Shown in pieces: positions 56,363 through 63,710 of a stretch of 64,000 nt of DNA. The DNA comes from Ammoniphilus oxalaticus (GTDB lineage: Bacteria > Bacillota > Bacilli > Aneurinibacillales > RAOX-1). The number at the start of each line of letters is the position of its first letter. The first letter of the stretch is position 1. Below the pieces are notes generated by a model. It had not been told where the DNA came from. It saw only the letters and a program-made list of their open reading frames with translations, and searched no databases. Where the stretch lies: NCBI RefSeq assembly GCF_003609605.1, contig NZ_MCHY01000009.1:551058-615057 (forward strand), read 5' to 3'. The position numbers were made by a program, and so were the translations under genes.

Positions 56363-56845
56363 ATGAAGAAGTGGATGTGGGTTTCGTTAATCGCAGTGGC
56401 TGTTTTAATCGGTGTTGGTTTTGCAGGATATAACTACGCGCTTAACTTAGCGGCGGAGAAACTCTCTCAGGAACTCAGCAGCAACGAAGAACTATTGAAA
56501 GAAATTGAAGATCTTGCTGTTTTGACGCCTGTTCCCGTACAGGATGGGGATACTATGCCAGAGACGATAACAGAAAATGATGCTGAAGTCGATACAACCC
56601 AAGTGGGTGAATCAGAGGAACCTGTTTTGGACCAGACAAAGCAAGAAAATAAAGTCCAATTTGAAAACAAACAAGAAGCTGTTAAATTTACAATGAGCCG
56701 CTTCTCCGCTTCGGAAATCGCTAAGTTAAGTAAAATGAACGCCTCCGATCTAACACCCGAGGAGAAAAAAGAATTAAAATCCCTCGCGTTTTCTAAATTT
56801 TCACCCGCTGAAATCGAGGCGGTAAGGCAAGCTGTTACACAATAG
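56363..56845 (+). CDS. Membrane-anchored extracytoplasmic protein of unknown function
   Basis: 160 aa. N-terminal helix (about residues 5-26), an acidic linker, then a conserved-looking C-terminal helix pair (KFTMSRFSASEIAKLSKM, LTPEEKKELKSLAFSKF, SPAEIEAVRQAV). 28 nt after the DUF218 gene, so probably one operon. A frameshifted copy of its last 85 bp lies at 59775. The stop codon is immediately followed by a REP palindrome. Confidence 0.75.
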   Translation: MKKWMWVSLIAVAVLIGVGFAGYNYALNLAAEKLSQELSSNEELLKEIEDLAVLTPVPVQDGDTMPETITENDAEVDTTQVGESEEPVLDQTKQENKVQFENKQEAVKFTMSRFSASEIAKLSKMNASDLTPEEKKELKSLAFSKFSPAEIEAVRQAVTQ

Positions 56846-56858
56846 GGGGTCAGACCCC
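56843..56858. repeat. REP palindrome (family C), copy 1
   Basis: TAGGGGGTCAGACCCC: stem GGGGTC/GACCCC with one central A. It touches the stop codon of the preceding gene. Shares the flank GTCGAA with copy 2. Confidence 0.85.
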
Positions 56859-56946
56859 GGTCGAATTTTGTCGAATGTCGGGAGGCAATCACCGGACGTC
56901 GCTGATCGTGAGATTTAAATTTTTCAAGTCAAAAATATTGGATTAG

Positions 56947-56986
56947 AAAGAGCTGCTGTCCTGCTCCAAAGTGGCAGCTTTTTTTG
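56947..56986 (+). terminator. Intrinsic terminator
   Basis: AGCTGC and GCAGCT pair with a 17-nt loop, flanked by AAAG and TTTTTTT. Closes the ydcF-like operon; the remaining gap to 57198 shows nothing clear. Confidence 0.8.
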
Positions 56987-57198
56987 GTAATATACATACA
57001 CCTACATGTACCTGTAATAATAGAGAAGTGAATGCAGTTTGAGCCAGTCATTCGATTTAATAATTCACTGTTTCGGGCTAGCTGGGATAGATCCTTAGCC
57101 ATTACAATGTTCTATCAAGACAGCAATTGGCTGGCAATGAAGTAATGTAAAGTGGATGAGTAGTTGTACGGATAAAAATAGTATGAAAAGAGGGGACC

Positions 57199-58449
57199 AT
57201 GGCGTTGAATAGTGATGATCGATTAAGACGAATTCAACAGATTACGAGATTTGTATCTAATAATCATTTGCTCGAGCGGATAGAATCTCGTTTAAACGAA
57301 TTTAACCCGTTTCGCGTATTACAAATCACACACTATGAAATCCGTCATTCTACTATGTTAGGATGGCTCATGAACCCGCAGGAAAGTCACCTATTACGAG
57401 ATTATTTCCTCAAAAAAGTAATGAGTGAAGTTCTGTGTGGTGATGTGATACAGCAGAATCATCAACTGCAAGTCACCGATATGATGATGAATGATTTTAG
57501 TGATGCCGAGGTCTATCGGGAGTGGAAAAACGTGGATCTTGTCGTTGTTTCCAAGAAAAATCAGCTCGTATTATTTTTTGAAAATAAAATCCAAGCTGCG
57601 CTCGCTGATCATCAGTTGGAAACGTATTTGAGAAGAATAAAAGAAACTTTTCCCGGCTATCATACCATCCCCGTTTTTTTAACCCTACAAGGTGATGAGG
57701 CGTTCCATGATGAATACTATAATCTCAGCCATGTACAGATTCTTGATATTTTGAAACTCGTTCTAGAGATGTATGAAGACAGAATCAATACAAAGATTTT
57801 CGACTTTATCACTTACTATGTTGAAACATTGGAGGAGCTTACGATGCAAGACGATCAATTAATTGCGCTATGCAGGGATATATACAGGCATCATAAAGAT
57901 GCAATCAATGCGATCATTAAGTATGGGATGGTCACGACCTATCATTTTGACGAAGCGATCGAGGAACTAAAAATCGATGTTCTTCGAGACATCATCGATC
58001 ACGTAACAGAACCTCGTTTTGCCAAAAACGATAAAGAGCATTGGTTTATCCCAGCCCAATTATCTGCGATCCTACCTACACTATCTAATCGATGGAGATC
58101 GCCGTATCCGATAACCTATTTTTTTGAACGATATGACAATAGACTTCGTTTAATATTAGAAGTGGGCCCCATCCTTGATGGACAATTACGTTTGGATCTC
58201 CTTAATAAAATAGTGGACCATGAGTGTGGGTTGTTCTCCGCAAGAAGTTCCGCGCTATCCAACATGAATGGATCCTATACGAGAATACGAACAAGCGCCA
58301 TTGATATCACAGATTGGGATGACACCGAATACATGAAAGAAAGAATCATACACTTGCTAAGCAATGAATTCAAATTTGAAACGGTCAATCAAACGCTAGC
58401 GGAAATAATCCAAAACTTCGAGCAACTTAAAGGGAGTCAAGAAGTTTAG
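57199..58449 (+). CDS. PD-(D/E)XK nuclease superfamily protein
   Basis: 416 aa. N-terminal half fits the PDDEXK_4 pattern: Glu47 and His50 in YEIRHSTMLGWLMNP, Asp113 in EWKNVDLVVV, and Glu128-x-Lys130 in VLFFENKIQAALADHQ followed by Gln139. The second half (residues 215-416) is unassigned. Stand-alone nucleases of this group occur in defence and mobile regions; no methylase or helicase partner lies next to it. AGAGGGGACC precedes the ATG. Bounded by REP palindromes on both sides. Confidence 0.78.
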   Translation: MALNSDDRLRRIQQITRFVSNNHLLERIESRLNEFNPFRVLQITHYEIRHSTMLGWLMNPQESHLLRDYFLKKVMSEVLCGDVIQQNHQLQVTDMMMNDFSDAEVYREWKNVDLVVVSKKNQLVLFFENKIQAALADHQLETYLRRIKETFPGYHTIPVFLTLQGDEAFHDEYYNLSHVQILDILKLVLEMYEDRINTKIFDFITYYVETLEELTMQDDQLIALCRDIYRHHKDAINAIIKYGMVTTYHFDEAIEELKIDVLRDIIDHVTEPRFAKNDKEHWFIPAQLSAILPTLSNRWRSPYPITYFFERYDNRLRLILEVGPILDGQLRLDLLNKIVDHECGLFSARSSALSNMNGSYTRIRTSAIDITDWDDTEYMKERIIHLLSNEFKFETVNQTLAEIIQNFEQLKGSQEV

Positions 58450-58457
58450 CTCTGGTG

Positions 58458-58474
58458 GTAGGGGTCAGACCCCT
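58458..58474. repeat. REP palindrome (family C), copy 2, with GTAG
   Basis: GTAGGGGTCAGACCCCT: GTAG tetranucleotide at the foot of a GGGGTC-A-GACCCC stem, the arrangement of REP elements mobilised by RAYT transposases. Nine bases after the nuclease stop codon. Confidence 0.87.
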
Positions 58475-58513
58475 GTCGAAAATTGCCGAGCCCGACTCGG
58501 TCTAATGGGTGGA

Positions 58514-58542
58514 TAGACTGAAAAGGATAGATTTGCTAGAAT
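58514..58542 (+). promoter_or_regulatory. Promoter of the holin-like toxin
   Basis: TAGACT (58514-58519), 17-nt spacer, TAGAAT (58537-58542) with TG at 58534-58535 (extended -10). Predicted start near 58549, leaving a leader of about 54 nt. Confidence 0.65.
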
Positions 58543-58602
58543 AGAGTGGCAATTACATAAAGCGAGGTGGCGGCTGAACTCCCCAAAAAGGGGGTGAGGC
58601 TT

Positions 58603-58710
58603 ATGACGACATTCGAAGCATTTAGTTTAATCGCTCAGTTTAGTTTAGTGCTAATTGCATTACTAACACTGGTCGTAAGTATTGTCGTCTATTTAAACAA
58701 ACAGAAATAG
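58603..58710 (+). CDS. Putative holin-like type I toxin (35 aa)
   Basis: MTTFEAFSLIAQFSLVLIAL begins the protein and YLNKQK ends it: a single membrane helix with a short charged tail, the pattern of the putative holin-like toxin family (TxpA/BsrG relatives). A strong GGGGTGAGG (58591-58599) can pair with CTCCCC (58579-58584). GAGGTGGC (58564-58571) is exactly complementary to GCCACCTC (58710-58717), so the mRNA 5' and 3' ends can pair, as known for type I toxins whose full-length message is poorly translated. The antitoxin RNA is expected antisense to the 3' end. Confidence 0.82.
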   Translation: MTTFEAFSLIAQFSLVLIALLTLVVSIVVYLNKQK

Positions 58711-58795
58711 CCACCTCTGCTCGCCAAAGTAAGGTGACTATTTCAGTTACAATTTAAATTTGGTCAGCCGCTATCTATGCGGCATGTAGTTGCTC

Positions 58796-58830
58796 AGTCA
58801 GGCGGTCCAACGCCTGACTATTTTAATTTA
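58796..58830. terminator. Intrinsic terminator downstream of the toxin
   Basis: AGTCAGGCG, loop GTCCAA, CGCCTGACT, then ATTTTAATTT. A small hairpin CCGC/GCGG lies just upstream (58768-58782). Probably ends the toxin mRNA. Confidence 0.8.
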
Positions 58831-59196
58831 TCCAATAGTGTATTAATTTATACATTTAATTTTAGCATGACTGTATGACGTTGACAATAAATTTCTTCGC
58901 ATTGGGCGCGACAGCTCTCACATCAGTCGGCATATGACCCTATCGCCTCCTCGGAAATACCTCCTTTGGTAGGGAGATGCCCCTAGCGGATAAATCTGAT
59001 CATTTTGAGCGTCTATTTGCCCCGATCCCTTCCGATCGTTTCAACCTGCTATCGTGTATATTTCATCGTTTCAAGCTGAAAGGAGCGCTTTTCCCCGTAG
59101 TATTTACAACTAGAAATTAAGTGGAGTAGAATGAGGGTTGAAATACCTTTTAGGCCTTCTGTCCATTTTTTTGCTTAACTTATAAGGGAGGTTTCT
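58831..59196. other. Intergenic stretch without recognised feature
   Basis: Between the toxin terminator and the transposase. No open frame with ribosome-binding site; no REP palindrome seen here. Confidence 0.5.
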
Positions 59197-59667
59197 ATGG
59201 CGCGCAAACATCGGATCTGGTACCCGGGGGCTTCTTATCATATCATGTGTCGCGGCAACCGCCGTCATGATATTTTTCGGGATGATGAAGATCGTGAGTA
59301 TTATTTGTCTATCCTTCTTCACGTTCAGAGCAAGTTCCCCCATCTATTACACTCCTACTGTTTAATGACGAACCACGTTCATCTTCAAATTCAAACGAAG
59401 GATGATTCCATCAGTAAAATTATGAAAAGAATTAACATGCTGTATTCAATTTATGTTAATCGGAAGTACAATGTTGTCGGTTATTTGTTCCAGGGGCGTT
59501 ATCGTTCGGAACTGATCGATTCCGATGCGTATCAGCTAGAAACAAGTCGGTACATTCATCTCAATCCTTGGTTACGGTCGATCATATCTTGGGTTACTTT
59601 ACTCAACCAAGAGCTCAGCGGTATCGTTGGTATGTTGAATCTGGAATGTAGGGGGTCTGATCCCTAG
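59197..59667 (+). CDS. REP-associated tyrosine transposase (RAYT, Y1 family), C-terminally truncated
   Basis: 156 aa. ARKHRIWYPGASYHIMCRGN begins the Y1_Tnp domain; the HUH motif is MTNHVHLQIQ (His-Val-His) and the candidate nucleophile Tyr lies in FQGRYRSELID. After YIHLNP the usual continuation (a W-SSY segment and about 60-100 further residues) is missing; instead the frame runs into unrelated codons, and its last residues GSDP are encoded by a REP palindrome. Likely a decayed copy. AAGGGAGG precedes the ATG. Confidence 0.88.
   Translation: MARKHRIWYPGASYHIMCRGNRRHDIFRDDEDREYYLSILLHVQSKFPHLLHSYCLMTNHVHLQIQTKDDSISKIMKRINMLYSIYVNRKYNVVGYLFQGRYRSELIDSDAYQLETSRYIHLNPWLRSIISWVTLLNQELSGIVGMLNLECRGSDP
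59648..59665. repeat. REP palindrome (family C), copy 3, overlapping the transposase end
   Basis: GTAGGGGGTCTGATCCCT: again GTAG followed by a GGG..TC-T-GA.CCC stem, in the opposite sense of the central base (T instead of A). The TAG stop of the transposase is its last part. Confidence 0.8.
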
Positions 59668-59774
59668 CTGATTCTAGGAAAGTCGCCTATACCTCGAAAA
59701 ACTCGCCCATAATCGTCGCCTCGCAAAATCGGCCCTCGCGCTCGCCAACTTTTCCCCATGACGACTCCCTGCCC

Positions 59775-59859
59775 GCCTCTGATCTAACCCCCAGGAGGAA
59801 AAAGAATTAAAATCTCTCGCCTATTCCAAGTTTTCACCTGCTGAAATTGAGGCGGTAGG
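59775..59859 (+). pseudogene. Decayed 85-bp duplicate of the 3' end of the gene at 56363
   Basis: GCCTCTGATCTAACCCCCAG onward aligns with 56741-56827 (GCCTCCGATCTAACACCCGA onward), about 80 percent identical by eye with single-base deletions that break the frame. The rest of 59668-59967 shows no gene. Confidence 0.85.
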
Positions 59860-59967
59860 AAAGGAGTGGTGGGTGGTTTTATCTATGTCTGAATGCATTA
59901 AACAAACCTGATTTATTTTCCGATAGTAAAGTAGAGGATCAACTAAAAAATAATGGGGGTATGAATT

Positions 59968-60174
59968 ATGGAAGAGTTATTGAGTGTGCTTGTGGATATT
60001 AGGAATAGTATAGACAATTTAAATTCAAATATTATAGAGTTAAAAGATTCAGTTAAAGAACTAAGAGGGGACGGATTATATAACTCCATCACAGATGTTT
60101 GCGATAAATTGGACACATTAAATAGTATTGACTCGCATTTGTTTTCTATTGACATGAATACTAACAATTTATAA
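59968..60174 (+). CDS. Small coiled-coil protein, hypothetical
   Basis: 68 aa, heptad pattern throughout: LLSVLVDIRNSIDNLNSNII then ELKDSVKELRG. Ribosome-binding site GGGGGTATG eight bases before the ATG. AT-rich compared with neighbours. Not recognised; possibly a remnant or a small phage-like or toxin-related protein. Confidence 0.55.
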   Translation: MEELLSVLVDIRNSIDNLNSNIIELKDSVKELRGDGLYNSITDVCDKLDTLNSIDSHLFSIDMNTNNL

Positions 60175-60272
60175 AGAACCGTTTGAACTGAACCAACATT
60201 CGGCTGTTTTTAAAGAGATGCGAAGGGACGGAGGACATATGAGGGGATGGGAAGAGGTGAAAGGAGAACGCG

Positions 60273-61100
60273 ATGTGCGAACAAATAAAGAAAGAAAATC
60301 CGCAGGCTCAGGTCTCCCCTAAAGCCAATTTTCTAAAGTCAGCTCTTGTTTTTTTCTTGGGGGCAGTGACTGCGGCTATAGTGGTCGTTCCGCTCATGTG
60401 GTTTTTTCTAAAGCCAATCGAAAAGGAAACGGAAAAACTTATTTCCAATTCTAATTTACTTTACGAGCATCCGTTTGGAAGCATTTATCATTTGACTTCT
60501 GAAAGCGTGATGAAACGATTTAAATCGGTGAATCGGTCAACCATAGATCGTACTTTTATTTTCTCGGATAGTTCCTTGCATTCTTTAAAAGAGGGATTAG
60601 GCGTTTTAGAAGCTGCAACTTCCGATTTTGGGGCGGAGTTAACAAATCTCAATATCTTTTTGATTCCGGCTGAATTTAAGTTGAACTCGACTGAATCGGA
60701 CTTTTACACTCGCGCGTATGTTAAACCTCAGTTGGGGAATGAAAATGTTTTCTTTTCAAAAAATAATCCGAACAAGGATGTGCTCTACCATGAGGTAGCG
60801 CACTTTTTTTGGACGAGATATTTTAAAGGCAGCAAGTATGAGGATGAGTACCTGACCTTGCGGGATTTGGACGATCGGTTTTCTTTCGGGGGAGCATGGG
60901 ATTACAACATAGAAGAGGTTTTTGCTGAGGACCTGGGCTTTATTTTGTCTGGGGAGGATTATGCAGATTATCCGGAGGGCTATCCTGACTGGTTACGGGC
61001 TAGAACCCCACGCATTTACACAGCCGCCCCTCAACTAACCAAGGAACGAGCTGATTTATTGGAACAACTTTTTCGATCGGCGGTCCAAGCGGCTTCTTAG
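60273..61100 (+). CDS. Membrane-anchored zinc metallopeptidase (gluzincin-like), uncharacterised
   Basis: 275 aa. One membrane helix (about residues 22-46), then an outside domain with HEVAH (His173, Glu174, His177) and EEVFAED about 40 residues later (Glu214/215 or Glu219 as third ligand), the order of gluzincins. I do not recognise the family. AAAGGAGAA precedes the ATG. No obvious partner; a cupin remnant follows in the same frame after the stop. Confidence 0.75.
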   Translation: MCEQIKKENPQAQVSPKANFLKSALVFFLGAVTAAIVVVPLMWFFLKPIEKETEKLISNSNLLYEHPFGSIYHLTSESVMKRFKSVNRSTIDRTFIFSDSSLHSLKEGLGVLEAATSDFGAELTNLNIFLIPAEFKLNSTESDFYTRAYVKPQLGNENVFFSKNNPNKDVLYHEVAHFFWTRYFKGSKYEDEYLTLRDLDDRFSFGGAWDYNIEEVFAEDLGFILSGEDYADYPEGYPDWLRARTPRIYTAAPQLTKERADLLEQLFRSAVQAAS

Positions 61101-61262
61101 GGAAAAGTTATTGCTGAACAAGGGGAGGATTCATTCATAATAGAAGAAGGGGATGTTTTTAGCCCGAATGCAAGCGTTCCACACATTGTTAAAAATATAG
61201 GTAATGAGCCAGCTGTGGTATTATTTTACATTTATACAGATGTCAACTTAAATGATACTTAA
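61101..61262 (+). pseudogene. Cupin-domain remnant
   Basis: 53 codons open to a TAA, reading KVIAEQGEDSFIIEEGDVFS then VPHIVKNIGNEPAVVLFYIY: the last strands of a cupin barrel. There is no start codon; it begins directly after the metallopeptidase stop. The front part of the gene has been lost, apparently by a fusion at this point. Confidence 0.75.
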
Positions 61263-61268
61263 ACTAGA

Positions 61269-61305
61269 AAAGCTGTGATCAGGGGCGCATATCGATCACA
61301 GCTTT
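61269..61305. terminator. Bidirectional terminator
   Basis: Perfect 12-bp stem AAAGCTGTGATC (61269-61280) with GATCACAGCTTT (61294-61305). Serves the minus-strand azoreductase, ending 11 nt from its stop codon. Confidence 0.85.
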
Positions 61306-61315
61306 AACATTTCAT

Positions 61316-61942
61316 TTAGAATTCTTCAGCAACCTTTGCAACATTCTCCAAACCGTCAGCAATGATGTCTTGCGCGCGATCAGAATACTGATTATGGCCT
61401 TCGATTACTACGATTTCAGGATTTTTAATACCCCAAAAGGCAAGGACATTTTTCACATAATTTACGCCCATTTCCATTGGCGCCATTTGTTCAGAAGAGT
61501 AGTCAGATCCGCGGGCGTTTAATAAGGCAACTTTTTTGTCACCAGCCAATCCAACTAGTCCTTTATCTGTATATTTGAATGTTTTGCCGGCTTGGAAAAG
61601 GTAAGAAATATACGTAATTAACGGAGCAGGTACTGTTAAGTTCCACAAAGGGAAAGCAAACACAACCTTTTTGGCGGCTAAGAATTGGTTTAAGTATTGC
61701 TCAACGATATTCACAGCTTTTTCTTCTTCGGCAGTTAACTCTAGACCTTGGCTCCGTTTGTAACCTCCTGTAATAGCTGTATTACCAAAGTACGGAAGAT
61801 CCAGATTAAAAAGATCTAGTTCAGTAATATCCTCATTTGAATTGGCTTCTTTATAAGTGGTGATAAAAGTTTCATACATTTTTGAACTAATGGCTTGGTC
61901 GGCTGGACGATCATTTGCTTTAATAAATAGTATTTTTGACAT
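61316..61942 (-). CDS. azoR: FMN-dependent NADH-azoreductase
   Basis: 208 aa flavodoxin-like enzyme. ILFIKANDRPADQAISSKMY binds FMN phosphate; FAFPLWNLTVPAPLITYISY and LLNARGSDYS are family segments. Two-electron reduction of quinones and azo compounds, protecting against electrophile stress. It has its own promoter (62014-62042) with a dyad over the start site, and an HxlR regulator gene upstream on the same strand. Confidence 0.95.
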   Translation of the reverse strand: MSKILFIKANDRPADQAISSKMYETFITTYKEANSNEDITELDLFNLDLPYFGNTAITGGYKRSQGLELTAEEEKAVNIVEQYLNQFLAAKKVVFAFPLWNLTVPAPLITYISYLFQAGKTFKYTDKGLVGLAGDKKVALLNARGSDYSSEQMAPMEMGVNYVKNVLAFWGIKNPEIVVIEGHNQYSDRAQDIIADGLENVAKVAEEF

Positions 61943-61997
61943 GATTTTACTCTCCCCTAAATTTTGTCTACTACTATACTTTTAATTAAATAGCTAA

Positions 61998-62010
61998 TTA
62001 CTTTATGTAA
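61998..62010. promoter_or_regulatory. Probable HxlR-type operator at the azoR start site
   Basis: TTACTTTATGTAA: TTAC and GTAA separated by five bases, similar to the TAC..GTA dyads bound by YodB/CatR-type repressors. Lies directly downstream of the -10 box, where binding would block transcription. Confidence 0.6.
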
Positions 62011-62013
62011 GCT

Positions 62014-62042
62014 ATTTTAGTTTAATAATTATATTTTGTCAA
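62014..62042 (-). promoter_or_regulatory. Sigma-A promoter of azoR
   Basis: Minus strand: TTGACA (62042-62037), 17-nt spacer, TAAAAT (62019-62014). A perfect -35 and a near-perfect -10. Confidence 0.8.
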
Positions 62043-62178
62043 CAGGTTGTTAATGAATTCGCATCTTTTCTCCTATAGAAAAGAATCGTATGGGACTCAA
62101 TGGAAATGGAGATTGTTAATTTGGAAAGATAAGTGTTGATTAAAGAGGAACAAACCAGCCATCGACTGGTTTGTCCTT

Positions 62179-62499
62179 TTATTCTACCCAAATATCGGCC
62201 CACTTTTCGCATTCATCCATCATAGGTTTCAAGGATTTCCCTTTTTCTGTTAATTCGTATTCAATTCGAATCGGCGTTTCAGGGTATACATTTCTTTTGA
62301 TGATTCCGGCCTCTTCCAATTGTTTAAATCGTTCTGAAAGTACCCGATCGCTAAGATTTGGGATCAAATTGGATACTTCCTTGAATCTTGTCGGACCATT
62401 CAACAACACACGGATAATTAAGCCTGTCCATCGTTTGCCCAGTAACTCAAAAGCGGATTCAAATTTAGGGCATATTGTAAAATCCTTCAGTCTAAACAA
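62179..62499 (-). CDS. HxlR-family redox-responsive transcriptional regulator
   Basis: 106 aa winged-helix protein. CPKFESAFELLGKRWTGLII is the family N-terminus with a conserved Cys10, the sensing residue in YodB, CatR and HypR; the recognition helix lies in LSDRVLSERFKQLEEAGII. Probably a repressor that is inactivated by quinones or diamide. Placed 236 nt upstream of azoR on the same strand; azoR1 regulation by YodB in B. subtilis is the precedent. Confidence 0.9.
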   Translation of the reverse strand: MFRLKDFTICPKFESAFELLGKRWTGLIIRVLLNGPTRFKEVSNLIPNLSDRVLSERFKQLEEAGIIKRNVYPETPIRIEYELTEKGKSLKPMMDECEKWADIWVE

Positions 62500-62538
62500 C
62501 CTCCAATCTCCAAATTTTTAAATAGTTGCTTGACATAG

Positions 62539-62549
62539 GTTAGTATAAC
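62539..62549 (-). promoter_or_regulatory. Probable autoregulated promoter of the HxlR gene
   Basis: Minus-strand TATACT (62547-62542) with TG two bases upstream (extended -10) lies inside the dyad GTTAGTATAAC. A -35 box is not convincing. The dyad would place a repressor over the -10 box. Confidence 0.4.
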
Positions 62550-63044
62550 ATAGCAAAGCGCTTGTTAAGAGTAAGTTTATATATAAATACAATCTACCAA
62601 TAAAATGTAAGCCATTGAGACGTCATCATGTACTATGGCCATTGGTGTAGCACTCATTGGAGCAGGCACACATTCGATTACGTTCGGCAGTGGATTAGCG
62701 TTATGATGTTACTATAAAATTCCCTGCAAATGATGCATATGAGCTTTTAAGGGGGGCTTCAATCGGCTATGGCATATGAATGGTAATGGACGCCCTTGAA
62801 CAATATCCCTCGAGTAGGGGAACCAGATGACAAGATGAATGACTTAAAGGAACATGCAGAACTCTTTCCGTGAAGATCTTATCCGGGTTTATAGGCATGT
62901 TTCTACGAAAATCGTATTTTCCGTCTATCAATTTTTGTATTCAATAAGGGTCTATTGTATGATGGCAAGAACAATCGCGCATGTTACGCTAAAATGAATC
63001 GGATTTACCAAAAAATACTACGATATGGAAGGATTAATAGAGTT
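62550..63044. other. Intergenic stretch with broken coding fragments
   Basis: A 23-codon frame starting ATGGCCATTGGTGTAGCAC at 62634 and a following fragment reading NDAYELLRGASIGYGI look like pieces of a decayed gene, interrupted by stops. The origin is not recognised. Confidence 0.35.
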
Positions 63045-63710
63045 ATGCGTAAAATTTATTCGATAGCTTCTTGCTGCATGGTAGGCGTCACCATTGGTCT
63101 ATTTCCTTTGATCACAAAGCCGAAGGTAGTGCCTGCAATGAGTACCGTCAGATCAGCGCCAACAGAATCTATACCAAATGAGACTGTGGACGACCCTGAG
63201 GATCAAATAGAAGAGGAAGAAACATCTAGTGTTTCACCCGGTCAACTAGATGACGTTTCCACGACACCCCCTGTTTCAAAGGAAGAGGAAGCCCCCGCAC
63301 CAACACCGACACCAACGCCTCAACCTGCGCGGGAGAGGGCTACTGTGGAAACTTCGGTAACAGAAAAGGAAAAAGTAGCGCCGATTCCTGCCCCAGCGCC
63401 GAAGAAAGAAGCGGTAAAGGCGCCCTCGCCACCGCCGCCCCCACCACCTGCGCCGATACAAGAGAAGAAAGAACCCGTTATTCCACCGGTTGCCCCACCC
63501 ACACCTGTGAATCCAAGTTCAGCTGATAAACCGGTTACGAATCCACAGGAGGAACCTGTCGTCATTCCGCCGAATGAACCAAAAGGCAATGCGCCAGTCA
63601 CTCCAAATACTCCAAAGCAGGATGGAAACGCTCAACGGATCCCACCCGCATCTCATCAAGGAGAAATGCCGCCAGAGCCACCTTCTGTGGAATCAATGGA
63701 GGGTAATTAA
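63045..63710 (+). CDS. Proline-rich exported protein
   Basis: 221 aa from the ATG at 63045, preceded by GGAAGGA at 12-nt spacing (ATG 62994 and a TTG at 62955 are in frame but lack ribosome-binding sites). A signal or anchor MRKIYSIASCCMVGVTIGLF is followed by 190 residues of Pro, Glu, Ala, Thr and Lys with PTPTPTPQP and SPPPPPPPA runs and no globular domain. It probably spans or decorates the wall. The N-terminus resembles that of the protein at 24.8-25.1 kb. Confidence 0.7.
   Translation: MRKIYSIASCCMVGVTIGLFPLITKPKVVPAMSTVRSAPTESIPNETVDDPEDQIEEEETSSVSPGQLDDVSTTPPVSKEEEAPAPTPTPTPQPARERATVETSVTEKEKVAPIPAPAPKKEAVKAPSPPPPPPPAPIQEKKEPVIPPVAPPTPVNPSSADKPVTNPQEEPVVIPPNEPKGNAPVTPNTPKQDGNAQRIPPASHQGEMPPEPPSVESMEGN

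Noticed and set aside
57199-59667. A complete restriction-modification or other named defence system
   Set aside because: Only a lone nuclease and a toxin are present; no methylase, specificity subunit, helicase or Cas gene is visible.
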